The position numbers were made by a program, and so were the translations under genes. From contig CAMNGN010000007.1 of NCBI GenBank assembly GCA_946538475.1, positions 1 to 26,803 of the forward strand: a DNA stretch of 26,803 nt. The letters are read 5' to 3'. This DNA is from an uncultured Blautia sp. (lineage in GTDB: Bacteria; Bacillota; Clostridia; Lachnospirales; Lachnospiraceae). Numbering within the stretch: the first letter of the stretch is position 1; every line of letters starts with the position of its first letter. The notes below the pieces were generated by a model that was not told where the DNA came from, ran no database searches, and saw only the letters and a list, made by a program, of their open reading frames with translations. Below, piece after piece: positions 15,915-22,917 of this stretch.

Positions 15915-15981
15915 GTATCAGAACGTGAAGGAACAAGAATGCTTTTTATAAGAAAAGGAAATTTTTTTTGGGAGATAAATC

Positions 15982-16854
15982 ATGAGCAAAATTGCCATTG
16001 TAACTGACAGCAACAGCGGTATCACGCAGGATGAGGGAAAAAAACTCGGCGTCAGCGTGGTTCCCATGCCATTCTTTATTGATGGGGAATTATACCTGGA
16101 AGATATCAGTCTGACACAGGAGCAGTTTTATGAGCTTCTGAAGAAAGACGCAAAAATATCGACATCCCAGCCCAGCCCCGGAGATCTGTGCAGCCTGTGG
16201 GACGGACTTTTAAAGACGCACGACGAGATCGTATACATACCGATGTCCAGCGGCCTCAGTTCTTCCTGCGCGACAGCGCTCATGCTTGCACAGGATTATG
16301 ACGACAAGGTACAGGTGGTGGACAACCAGAGGATCTCGGTTACGCAGAGGCAGTCTGTGCTGGACGCGATGGCTATGGCCGAAGCCGGAATGAACGCGAT
16401 AGAGATCAGAAAGGCCCTTCTGAAGGACAAGATGGAAGCCAGCATTTACATCACACTGGAGACACTGAAATACCTCAAAAGAGGCGGAAGGATCACACCT
16501 GCGGCGGCAGCGATCGGCACGGTACTTAACCTGAAGCCGGTCCTTCAGATCCAGGGTGAAAAGCTGGATGCCTATTCCAAGGTGCGCGGTAAAAAGCAGG
16601 CCATGAAAGTGATGATGAAGGCTGTGCGAAAAGATCTGGATACCAGATTCAAACAGCCTCTGAAGGACGGACATATTATACTGCAGGGCGCTTACACCGG
16701 CAACAAGGATGAGGCGGATGAGTTTGTAAAGGAAGTAATGAAAGAGTTCCCTGAGTTTACAGAGTGCCGTATGGATCCGCTTTCACTCAGCGTTTCCTGC
16801 CATATCGGCTACGGAGCACTGGCACTTACGGCGACAAAAGTCTGGCACGCCTGA
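15982..16854 (+). CDS. DegV family fatty-acid-binding protein
   Basis: DegV/FakB-family protein of 290 residues, cytoplasmic, which binds a fatty acid in a central pocket. FakB members present it to the kinase FakA for acyl-phosphate formation. Typical marks are the N-terminal IVTDSNSGI, STSQPSPGD with S60/T61, SSGLSSS (89-95) and LKRGGRI before the second domain. ATG 15982 follows GGGAGA. No fakA-like kinase gene is nearby, and many Clostridia carry several DegV paralogues, so the exact lipid and partner are not known. The next gene (argS) begins 40 bases on without an obvious terminator, so they are probably co-transcribed. Confidence 0.92.
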   Translation: MSKIAIVTDSNSGITQDEGKKLGVSVVPMPFFIDGELYLEDISLTQEQFYELLKKDAKISTSQPSPGDLCSLWDGLLKTHDEIVYIPMSSGLSSSCATALMLAQDYDDKVQVVDNQRISVTQRQSVLDAMAMAEAGMNAIEIRKALLKDKMEASIYITLETLKYLKRGGRITPAAAAIGTVLNLKPVLQIQGEKLDAYSKVRGKKQAMKVMMKAVRKDLDTRFKQPLKDGHIILQGAYTGNKDEADEFVKEVMKEFPEFTECRMDPLSLSVSCHIGYGALALTATKVWHA

Positions 16855-16894
16855 AATAAGATGTACCTGACGGAGAGGAGCGAACAAATATATA

Positions 16895-18661
16895 ATGAAG
16901 AAACTGAACGATTACATGGGGGAAGAGCTGGCAAAGGCATTTGAGGCGGCAGGATACGATCCCGCGCTGGGAAAGGTGGTAATCTCAAACCGTCCCGACC
17001 TTTGTGAGTATCAGTGCAACGGCGCAATGGCAGGGGCCAAAAAATATAAAAAAGCCCCGTTCATGATCGCGGATGACGTCGCGGCAAACCTTGCAGGTTC
17101 CCGCGTTTTTGACAAGATAGAAGTGGTAAAGCCCGGCTTTATCAACCTTGATACAGACAAAGAATTTCTGGCTGAATATCTGAGAGACATGGTGTCCGAC
17201 CCTTATCTTTCGGTCACCCGCGCGGAAAAGCCTGAGACGATCATCATCGACTACGGCGGACCGAATGTGGCCAAGCCGCTGCATGTGGGACATCTCCGCT
17301 CCGCGATCATCGGCGAGAGCATCAAGCGCATTGGGCGTTATATGGGACACAATGTGATCGGCGACGTGCACCTGGGCGACTGGGGCCTGCAGATGGGCCT
17401 GATCATCACCGAGCTGCGCTGCAGAAAGCCCGATCTTCCTTATTTTGATGATGAATTCAAAGGAGAATATCCCGAAGAGGCACCGTTCACCATCAGCGAG
17501 CTGGAAGAGATCTATCCCGCGGCCAGCGCACGCTCCAAGGTCGATGAGGATTACAGAAACGAAGCTCTGGAAGCGACCGAGCAGCTGCAGAACGGCAAGC
17601 CGGGATACATGGCACTCTGGAACCATATCATGAAGGTTTCCGTGACAGACCTCAAAAAGAACTATTCCCGCCTGAACGTGGAATTTGATCTGTGGAAAGC
17701 GGAGTCCGATGCACAGCCCTATATTCCGGATATGGTACAGCGGATGAAGGATGAAGGCTACGCCTATGAGGATCAGGGAGCCCTGGTCGTCGATGTGAGT
17801 GAAGAGGGCGACACAAAGGAAATTCCCCCCTGTATGCTTCTTAAATCGGACGGTGCTTCGCTCTATACGACCACAGACCTGGCCACGATCGTGGAGAGAA
17901 TGAAGCTCTACGACCCGGATGAAATGCTCTACGTGGTCGATAAAAGGCAGGATCTTCACTTTGAACAGGTATTCCGCTGCGCAAGAAAGACCGGCCTTGT
18001 AAAGGATACGACACGCCTCAGCTTCCTCGGCTTCGGCACGATGAACGGCAAGGACGGAAAGCCGTTTAAGACCAGGGACGGCGGTGTGATGAGACTCGAG
18101 AACCTGATCGGGGACATCGAGCAGGAAATGTTCAAAAAGATCGTCGAAAACCGCAGTGTGAAAGACACGGACGCCGAGAATACCGCAAAGGTCGTCGGAC
18201 TTTCGGCCATCAAATACGGAGACCTTTCCAACCAGGCCACAAAAGACTATGTCTTTGATGTGGACCGCTTTACTTCTTTTGAAGGAAATACCGGACCGTA
18301 TATCCTCTATACGATCGTGCGTATCAAATCCATCCTTTCCCGCTACGCGGAAGAGGGCGGCAGCGATGAAGGTCTCGTCATTCTTCCGGCCATCAACGAG
18401 AGCCAGAAAAACCTGATGCTCAGGCTGACCGCGTTCGGGCAGACCGTCGAGAACGCTTTTGATGAAAAGGCACCGCATAAGATCTGCGCATACATCTACG
18501 AAGTATCGAACGCGTTCAACAGCTTTTATCATGAGACAAAGATCCTCTCACAGGAGGATCCCGAGGTGAAAGGATCACTGATCGCACTTCTGGCACTGAC
18601 CAAAAAAGTACTGGAGACAAGCATCGACCTTTTAGGTTTTTCTGCACCTGACAGGATGTGA
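16895..18661 (+). CDS. argS: Arginyl-tRNA synthetase
   Basis: Class I synthetase of 588 residues that charges tRNA-Arg. It has the ArgRS N-terminal domain (with SNRPDLCEYQCNGAMAG), the HIGH-type motif H130-VGH133 in PNVAKPLHVGHLRS, and a C-terminal DALR anticodon-binding domain (from about 460, with NTGPYILYTIVRIKSIL). The KMSKS loop is degenerate: the equivalent region reads GKDGKPFKTRDG, a known variation in ArgRS. ATG 16895 is the only possible start, since an in-frame TGA lies at 16868-16870, though the nearest Shine-Dalgarno (GGAGAGGAG, 16872-16880) is rather far, about 14 bases. The next gene starts 4 bases after its stop, so they are coupled. Confidence 0.96.
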   Translation: MKKLNDYMGEELAKAFEAAGYDPALGKVVISNRPDLCEYQCNGAMAGAKKYKKAPFMIADDVAANLAGSRVFDKIEVVKPGFINLDTDKEFLAEYLRDMVSDPYLSVTRAEKPETIIIDYGGPNVAKPLHVGHLRSAIIGESIKRIGRYMGHNVIGDVHLGDWGLQMGLIITELRCRKPDLPYFDDEFKGEYPEEAPFTISELEEIYPAASARSKVDEDYRNEALEATEQLQNGKPGYMALWNHIMKVSVTDLKKNYSRLNVEFDLWKAESDAQPYIPDMVQRMKDEGYAYEDQGALVVDVSEEGDTKEIPPCMLLKSDGASLYTTTDLATIVERMKLYDPDEMLYVVDKRQDLHFEQVFRCARKTGLVKDTTRLSFLGFGTMNGKDGKPFKTRDGGVMRLENLIGDIEQEMFKKIVENRSVKDTDAENTAKVVGLSAIKYGDLSNQATKDYVFDVDRFTSFEGNTGPYILYTIVRIKSILSRYAEEGGSDEGLVILPAINESQKNLMLRLTAFGQTVENAFDEKAPHKICAYIYEVSNAFNSFYHETKILSQEDPEVKGSLIALLALTKKVLETSIDLLGFSAPDRM

Positions 18662-18665
18662 ATTT

Positions 18666-20162
18666 ATGTATAAAGCGATTCTTTTTGATCTGGACGGAAC
18701 GCTCACGGAGTCGGGCCCCGGGATCATGCGGTCTGTGCAGTACGCGCTGGCGCGTATCGGCCGCCCCGAGGAGGACGTCGAAAAGCTCCGCGTGTTTGTG
18801 GGGCCGCCGCTGAAAGAGCAGTTCATGCAATACGCGGGGGTCGATGAGGAGACTGCCGAAATTGCGACGAAGTACTATCGGGAAAGATACGTGCCGATCG
18901 GTATGTATGAGAACGAACTGTATCCCGGTATTGTTCAGATGCTGGAGGATCTTCGTATTGACGGATATACACTGGCGGTTGCATCCTCCAAACCCGAGCC
19001 GTTCGTGCTCCGGATCCTGGAACATTTCGATATTGCAAAATATTTCGAAGTGGTCGTCGGATCGGGCCTTGACGGGAGCCTGGGAACAAAAGAACAGGTG
19101 GTTGAGGAAGCCCTGATCAGACTTGGCCTGGAAGAAAATCCCGAAGAAGCTCTTATGGTAGGCGATAAAGAACACGATGTGTTCGGTGCGAGAGCGATGG
19201 GTGTGGAGTGCCTGGGCGCAGCCTGGGGCTACAGCGCACCGGGTGAGCTTGAAAAGGCAGATCCTCTGAAGATCGTGCAGACTCCCGAAGATGTCGTGCT
19301 TTTTCTGGATTCCACGCCGCTTCGCAAAGAAGGCATCGTGAGAAAGGTCTGGAGAGTGCTTTATCCTGCGGGGATCCATCTGGGGATCAGTATCGCGGTC
19401 GCATCTGTGTTCGGCATGATCGCCGCAGCGATGTTCGGCCCCGAAACAGGCAATGACCTGACATACCGGTATACCATCGAGCTCACCGGAATTACCGCAC
19501 TACTGGCCATGCTGCCCTGTGCGTTTTTGTATCTGAATGACAGAGATAACCGAATGTCCGGGAGAATGATCCCCTCGCCGTCCGGCGCAAAGATAAGTGT
19601 CCCGGCCGTGCTTTTGCTGATCGGTCTGGGAGCGGCGCTGTCGCTCTACGGGAATGTGCTGCTCAGTCTGCTGGCGCAGTGGTTTCCCATCGATGATTAT
19701 TCCGAAGTGATCGAGCAGGTGGAGAGCGGTAAATTGTTGTGGGTGCTGATACTGTGCATGGGAATTCTGGCGCCGGTCGCCGAGGAGATGGTCTTCAGAT
19801 GGCTGATCTATCTGCGGCTTCGCGATACGTTTCCGATATGGACAGCGGCGCTTGTTTCCTCTGTCTTCTTTGGCGTATATCACGGCAACATGATGCAGGG
19901 CATCTATGCCGGAGTGCTGGGCATGTTCTTCGCCCTGGCGCTGGAGATGACCGGAAACCTGTGGAGCAGTGTCATATTGCATGTGTCTGCCAACATATTC
20001 TCTCTGATCATGCAGGAGGCCACAACTCTGGAGCAGCATTTCGGAGAGTCTGTGGCGGTGATGGTCTATGGCATTTTCGCAGTGGTGTTTCTCGTCTTTC
20101 TGATCGCCGCGCCGCTGTGGCTGAAGAAGGTCGGGGAGAGGCGTGGGTACAGAGCAGTGTAG
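18666..20162 (+). CDS. Fusion of HAD phosphatase and CPBP intramembrane protease
   Basis: One uninterrupted frame of 498 residues joins two unrelated families. Residues 1-215 are a HAD-superfamily phosphatase of the phosphoglycolate phosphatase type: motif I D8-L-D10-GT, motif II ASSKP, lysine in GTKEQ, and motif IV G166-D167-KEHD171. Residues about 228-486 are a polytopic membrane domain of the CPBP (CAAX protease/Abi) family with about eight hydrophobic segments: E373-E374-MVF-R378 (EExxxR), H406 in YHGN and H439-VSA-N443, so the metal site looks complete. The phosphatase would sit on the cytoplasmic side. Roles of CPBP proteins vary (prenyl-protein processing, bacteriocin immunity). ATG 18666 has only AGGATGTG upstream and lies 4 bases after argS, so translation is probably coupled. 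The two halves do not overlap, which argues for a real fusion. Confidence 0.88.
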   Translation: MYKAILFDLDGTLTESGPGIMRSVQYALARIGRPEEDVEKLRVFVGPPLKEQFMQYAGVDEETAEIATKYYRERYVPIGMYENELYPGIVQMLEDLRIDGYTLAVASSKPEPFVLRILEHFDIAKYFEVVVGSGLDGSLGTKEQVVEEALIRLGLEENPEEALMVGDKEHDVFGARAMGVECLGAAWGYSAPGELEKADPLKIVQTPEDVVLFLDSTPLRKEGIVRKVWRVLYPAGIHLGISIAVASVFGMIAAAMFGPETGNDLTYRYTIELTGITALLAMLPCAFLYLNDRDNRMSGRMIPSPSGAKISVPAVLLLIGLGAALSLYGNVLLSLLAQWFPIDDYSEVIEQVESGKLLWVLILCMGILAPVAEEMVFRWLIYLRLRDTFPIWTAALVSSVFFGVYHGNMMQGIYAGVLGMFFALALEMTGNLWSSVILHVSANIFSLIMQEATTLEQHFGESVAVMVYGIFAVVFLVFLIAAPLWLKKVGERRGYRAV

Positions 20163-20225
20163 CGCGCAAACACCGGCGGGAGTCAAAACGGAGTGGCGTT
20201 TATCACTTGACATAAAAATTTTATG

Positions 20226-20247
20226 GCCGCCCGGAAGTCCGGGCGGC
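20226..20247 (+). terminator. GC-rich hairpin before the pseudouridine synthase gene (weak terminator or attenuator)
   Basis: GCCGCCCGG (20226-20234) pairs with CCGGGCGGC (20239-20247) around AAGT. The following TGTGTTATAT is not a good T-tract, so termination would be partial at best. It is preceded by the symmetric AT-rich sequence ATAAAAATTTTAT. It lies between the fusion gene stop and the next ribosome binding site and could reduce read-through or protect an RNA end. Confidence 0.5.
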
Positions 20248-20268
20248 TGTGTTATATATGGAGGAACG

Positions 20269-20964
20269 ATGGAAAGGCTGGACAAATACCTTGCCGATGC
20301 CGGGGCAGGGACACGGAGCGAAGTGAAAAACCTGATACGAAAAGGCCGCGTGACCGTGGGCGGAGCGAAGGCGACAAAGCCTGAGACGAAAGTGAGTGGG
20401 GAAGAGCCGGTGTGCCTGGACGGTAATCCGGTAAAAAAGGCTCCCGAGCATGTGTACTATATGTTGTACAAGCCTGCCGGGGTGATCACCGCAACCGAAG
20501 ACACGCGGGAAAAGACGGTGATGGACCTGCTTCCGCCCGACCTTCCGGGACTGACTGCAGCGAGAAGAGCCAAACTGTTTCCGGTCGGCAGGCTCGACAA
20601 AGACACCGAAGGGCTTCTCCTTGTGACCGATGACGGTGCGCTCGCCCATGCGCTTCTTTCACCCGCAAAGCATGTGGAGAAGGAATATTACGCGGAAATC
20701 GAAGGGACTCTTTGCGCCGATGCCGAGGAGCGCTTTCGAAGTGGGATAGATATCGGCGACGAAAAAATGACGCTCCCTGCCGATCTGATCAGAATATCGG
20801 ACACACAGATCAGTGTCATCCTTCATGAAGGACGTTTTCATCAGGTAAAGAGGATGGTCGAAGCCTGCGGCGCCCGCGTTACATACCTGAAAAGACTGCG
20901 GATGGGCTCCCTCGTTCTGCCGGATGACATGAATCCGGGCGAGTGGCGCCATATATTTTTATAA
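20269..20964 (+). CDS. RsuA-family rRNA pseudouridine synthase
   Basis: A 231-residue pseudouridine synthase. An N-terminal S4 RNA-binding domain (about 1-60, RLDKYLADAGAGTRSEVKNL) is followed by the catalytic domain with the motif GRLDKDTEGLLL, where D110 is the expected catalytic aspartate, and the HEGRFHQVKRM motif. In RsuA this family modifies U516 of 16S rRNA; RluB, RluE and RluF relatives act on 23S rRNA, so the exact site is uncertain. The start is ATG 20269, four to five bases after GGAGGA, and the protein begins MERLDKYL as in relatives. The frame is open further upstream to 20143, but that stretch crosses the hairpin and resembles no protein. Confidence 0.92.
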   Translation: MERLDKYLADAGAGTRSEVKNLIRKGRVTVGGAKATKPETKVSGEEPVCLDGNPVKKAPEHVYYMLYKPAGVITATEDTREKTVMDLLPPDLPGLTAARRAKLFPVGRLDKDTEGLLLVTDDGALAHALLSPAKHVEKEYYAEIEGTLCADAEERFRSGIDIGDEKMTLPADLIRISDTQISVILHEGRFHQVKRMVEACGARVTYLKRLRMGSLVLPDDMNPGEWRHIFL

Positions 20965-20970
20965 ATAAAC

Positions 20971-20999
20971 TTTACATCCGCATCCCGGTGTGCTATACT
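20971..20999 (+). promoter_or_regulatory. Strong promoter of rpsB-tsf
   Basis: TTTACA (20971-20976), a 17-base spacer and TATACT (20994-20999), with TGC directly before the -10 (extended -10). Five of six matches in each hexamer. Start expected near 21006, giving a leader of about 100 bases. It begins 6 bases after the preceding stop codon. Confidence 0.85.
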
Positions 21000-21005
21000 G
21001 TCAAA

Positions 21006-21106
21006 GTTGCTAATCAAACACGCGCAGTGATTCTCAGGGAGGGTGCCTAAGGGTCCCGAAGGAAAATGATCTGTGCGGAAGAAAAAACCAAAAAGGAGAC
21101 AAAGAC
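21006..21106 (+). ncRNA. Candidate structured leader of rpsB (possible S2 autoregulatory element)
   Basis: The leader is about 100 bases, long for a gene with a plain AAGGAG site. CGCGCAG (21021-21027) can pair with CTGTGCG (21071-21077), seven pairs with one G-U, enclosing a purine-rich segment of about 43 bases in which UCC-CGAA-GGA (21054-21063) can form a small tetraloop hairpin. Ribosomal operons are often controlled by their own protein binding such a leader, and S2 does this in E. coli. I recognise no named RNA family, so this is a candidate only. Confidence 0.4.
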
Positions 21107-21859
21107 ATGAGCGTAATTTCAATGAAGCAGCTTCTCGAAGCAGGTGTTCATTTCGGACATCAGACAAGAAGATGGAACCCCAAGATGGCTCCGTACATCT
21201 ACACAGAGCGTAACGGAATCTATATCATCGACCTTCAGCAGTCTGTAGGCATGGTAGACGATGCATACAACGCAATCGCCGATATCGTAGCAAACGGCGG
21301 ATCCATTCTTTTTGTAGGAACCAAGAAGCAGGCACAGGATGCCATCCGTACCGAAGCAGAGCGCTGCGGACAGTTCTATGTAAACGAAAGATGGCTCGGC
21401 GGTATGCTCACAAACTTCAAGACCATCCAGAGCCGTATTGCAAGACTCAAAGCGATCGAGACCATGGAGCAGGACGGCACATTTGATGTTCTTCCCAAGA
21501 AAGAAGTCATCGCTCTTCGCAAAGAGATGGCCAAGCTGCAGAAGAACCTCGGCGGTATCAAAGAGATGAAGAAGATCCCGGATGCGATCTTCATCGTAGA
21601 CCCGAAGAAAGAAAGAATCTGCGTACAGGAAGCTCACACACTCGGAATCCCGCTTATCGGTATCTGCGATACCAACTGCGATCCGGAAGAGCTTGACTAT
21701 GTGATCCCGGGCAACGACGATGCTATCCGTGCAGTCAAACTGATCGTTTCCAAGATGGCAGACGCTGTTATCGAAGCAAACCAGGGTATGGCAAACGTTG
21801 ACGGCGAGATCGAAGCAGAATCCGAAGAGTTCGCAGAGGAAGCAGCAGTAGAAGAGTAA
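21107..21859 (+). CDS. rpsB: 30S ribosomal protein S2
   Basis: Ribosomal protein S2, 250 residues, a component of the small subunit needed for binding S1-like proteins and mRNA. It opens with the family-typical SMKQLLEAGVHFGHQTRRWNP, and contains NERWLGGMLTNFKT, DAIFIVDPKKE and GICDTNCDP. The C-terminal 20 residues are acidic (EAESEEFAEEAAVEE), as is common. ATG 21107 follows AAAAAGGAGA. tsf follows after 24 bases, the standard bacterial pair. Strong promoter and leader precede it. Confidence 0.98.
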   Translation: MSVISMKQLLEAGVHFGHQTRRWNPKMAPYIYTERNGIYIIDLQQSVGMVDDAYNAIADIVANGGSILFVGTKKQAQDAIRTEAERCGQFYVNERWLGGMLTNFKTIQSRIARLKAIETMEQDGTFDVLPKKEVIALRKEMAKLQKNLGGIKEMKKIPDAIFIVDPKKERICVQEAHTLGIPLIGICDTNCDPEELDYVIPGNDDAIRAVKLIVSKMADAVIEANQGMANVDGEIEAESEEFAEEAAVEE

Positions 21860-21883
21860 TATTTGGTACGGGAGGAAATATAA

Positions 21884-22822
21884 ATGGCTATTACAGCAGC
21901 ACAGGTTAAAGAACTCAGAGAAATGACAGGCGCCGGCATGATGGACTGCAAAAAAGCCCTCACCGCTACCGAAGGCGATATGGACAAAGCAGTAGAGTTC
22001 CTTCGTGAAAAAGGTCTCGCTACCGCACAGAAGAAAGCAAGCCGTATTGCAGCAGAAGGTATCTGCCAGACTCTTGTATCCGATGATGAGAAGAAAGCAG
22101 TTGTTGTCGAAGTTAATGCTGAGACAGACTTTGTTGCAAAGAACGAGAAATTCCGCAACTATGTTGGTGAGGTTGCCGCACAGGCACTTGCTACCGAAGC
22201 AGCTGATATCGAAGCTTTCCTTGCAGAGCCGTGGGCAGCAGACACAACCAAGACTGTCAACGAAGCACTTGCAGCACAGATCGCAGTGATCGGCGAGAAC
22301 ATGAACATCCGCAGATTCACAAAGCTTTGCGAAGAGAACGGATTCATCGCTTCTTACATCCATATGGGTGGAAAGATCGGCGTTCTTGTTGATGTTGAGA
22401 CAGATGTTATCAACGACAACATCAAAGAGATGGCTAAGAACATCGCTATGCAGGTTGCAGCTCTTAAGCCGCTGTACACCAACAGAAGCGAGATCAGCGA
22501 CGACTACATCGAGAACGAGAAGAAGATCCTTCTTGCTCAGATCATGAACGACCCGAAGGAATCCCAGAAACCGCAGAAGGTTATCGACGGAATGATCAAC
22601 GGCCGTATCAACAAAGAGCTTAAAGAGATCTGCCTCCTCGATCAGGTTTATGTAAAAGCTGAGGATGGCAAGCAGATCGTTTCCAAGTATATCGAGCAGG
22701 TCGCAAAAGAGAACGGCGCTAAGATCGCTGTCAAGACTTTTGTACGTTACGAGACCGGCGAAGGTATCGAGAAGAAACAGGAAAACTTTGCAGAAGAAGT
22801 TGCAAAGCAGATGGGAATGTAA
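21884..22822 (+). CDS. tsf: Elongation factor Ts
   Basis: EF-Ts, 312 residues, the nucleotide exchange factor that regenerates EF-Tu-GTP. The N-terminal UBA-like domain (about 1-55, ITAAQVKELREMTGAGMMDC) is followed by the core with the conserved TDFVAKNEKF and the C-terminal module ending in EEVAKQMGM. ATG 21884 follows GGGAGGAAA. Codon choice here leans to GCT, GTT and CTT more than in neighbouring genes, as expected for a highly expressed gene. It is co-transcribed with rpsB and ends at a strong terminator. Confidence 0.98.
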   Translation: MAITAAQVKELREMTGAGMMDCKKALTATEGDMDKAVEFLREKGLATAQKKASRIAAEGICQTLVSDDEKKAVVVEVNAETDFVAKNEKFRNYVGEVAAQALATEAADIEAFLAEPWAADTTKTVNEALAAQIAVIGENMNIRRFTKLCEENGFIASYIHMGGKIGVLVDVETDVINDNIKEMAKNIAMQVAALKPLYTNRSEISDDYIENEKKILLAQIMNDPKESQKPQKVIDGMINGRINKELKEICLLDQVYVKAEDGKQIVSKYIEQVAKENGAKIAVKTFVRYETGEGIEKKQENFAEEVAKQMGM

Positions 22823-22831
22823 TAAATACGG

Positions 22832-22860
22832 AAGAGGCTGTCAGCGGACAGCCTCTTTTT
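22832..22860 (+). terminator. Intrinsic terminator of rpsB-tsf
   Basis: AAGAGGCTGTC (22832-22842) pairs perfectly with GACAGCCTCTT (22847-22857), loop AGCG, running into TTTTT and CATTT. Ten bases after the tsf stop. Confidence 0.95.
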
Positions 22861-22862
22861 CA

Positions 22863-22891
22863 TTTACAACTGATGCCTGATAAAGTAAAAT
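22863..22891 (+). promoter_or_regulatory. Promoter of the MMPL transporter gene
   Basis: TTTACA (22863-22868, 5 of 6) and TAAAAT (22886-22891, 5 of 6) with a 17-base spacer, immediately after the tsf terminator. Start expected near 22898, about 20 bases before ATG 22918, so the gene is its own transcription unit. Confidence 0.72.
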
Positions 22892-22917
22892 ATAAGGATA
22901 ACGGAAGGGGGTGTGTC

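Noticed and set aside
20207..20212. TTGACA before the pseudouridine synthase as a promoter
   Set aside because: No -10 element lies 16-18 bases downstream; that position is inside the GC-rich hairpin.
20143..20268. N-terminal extension of the pseudouridine synthase by 42 codons
   Set aside because: It would overlap the fusion gene end and read through a GC hairpin; ATG 20269 has a strong GGAGGA site and gives the family-typical N-terminus.
22873..22917. Earlier ATG for the MMPL transporter
   Set aside because: It lies within or before the promoter -10 and has no ribosome binding site; ATG 22918 has one.
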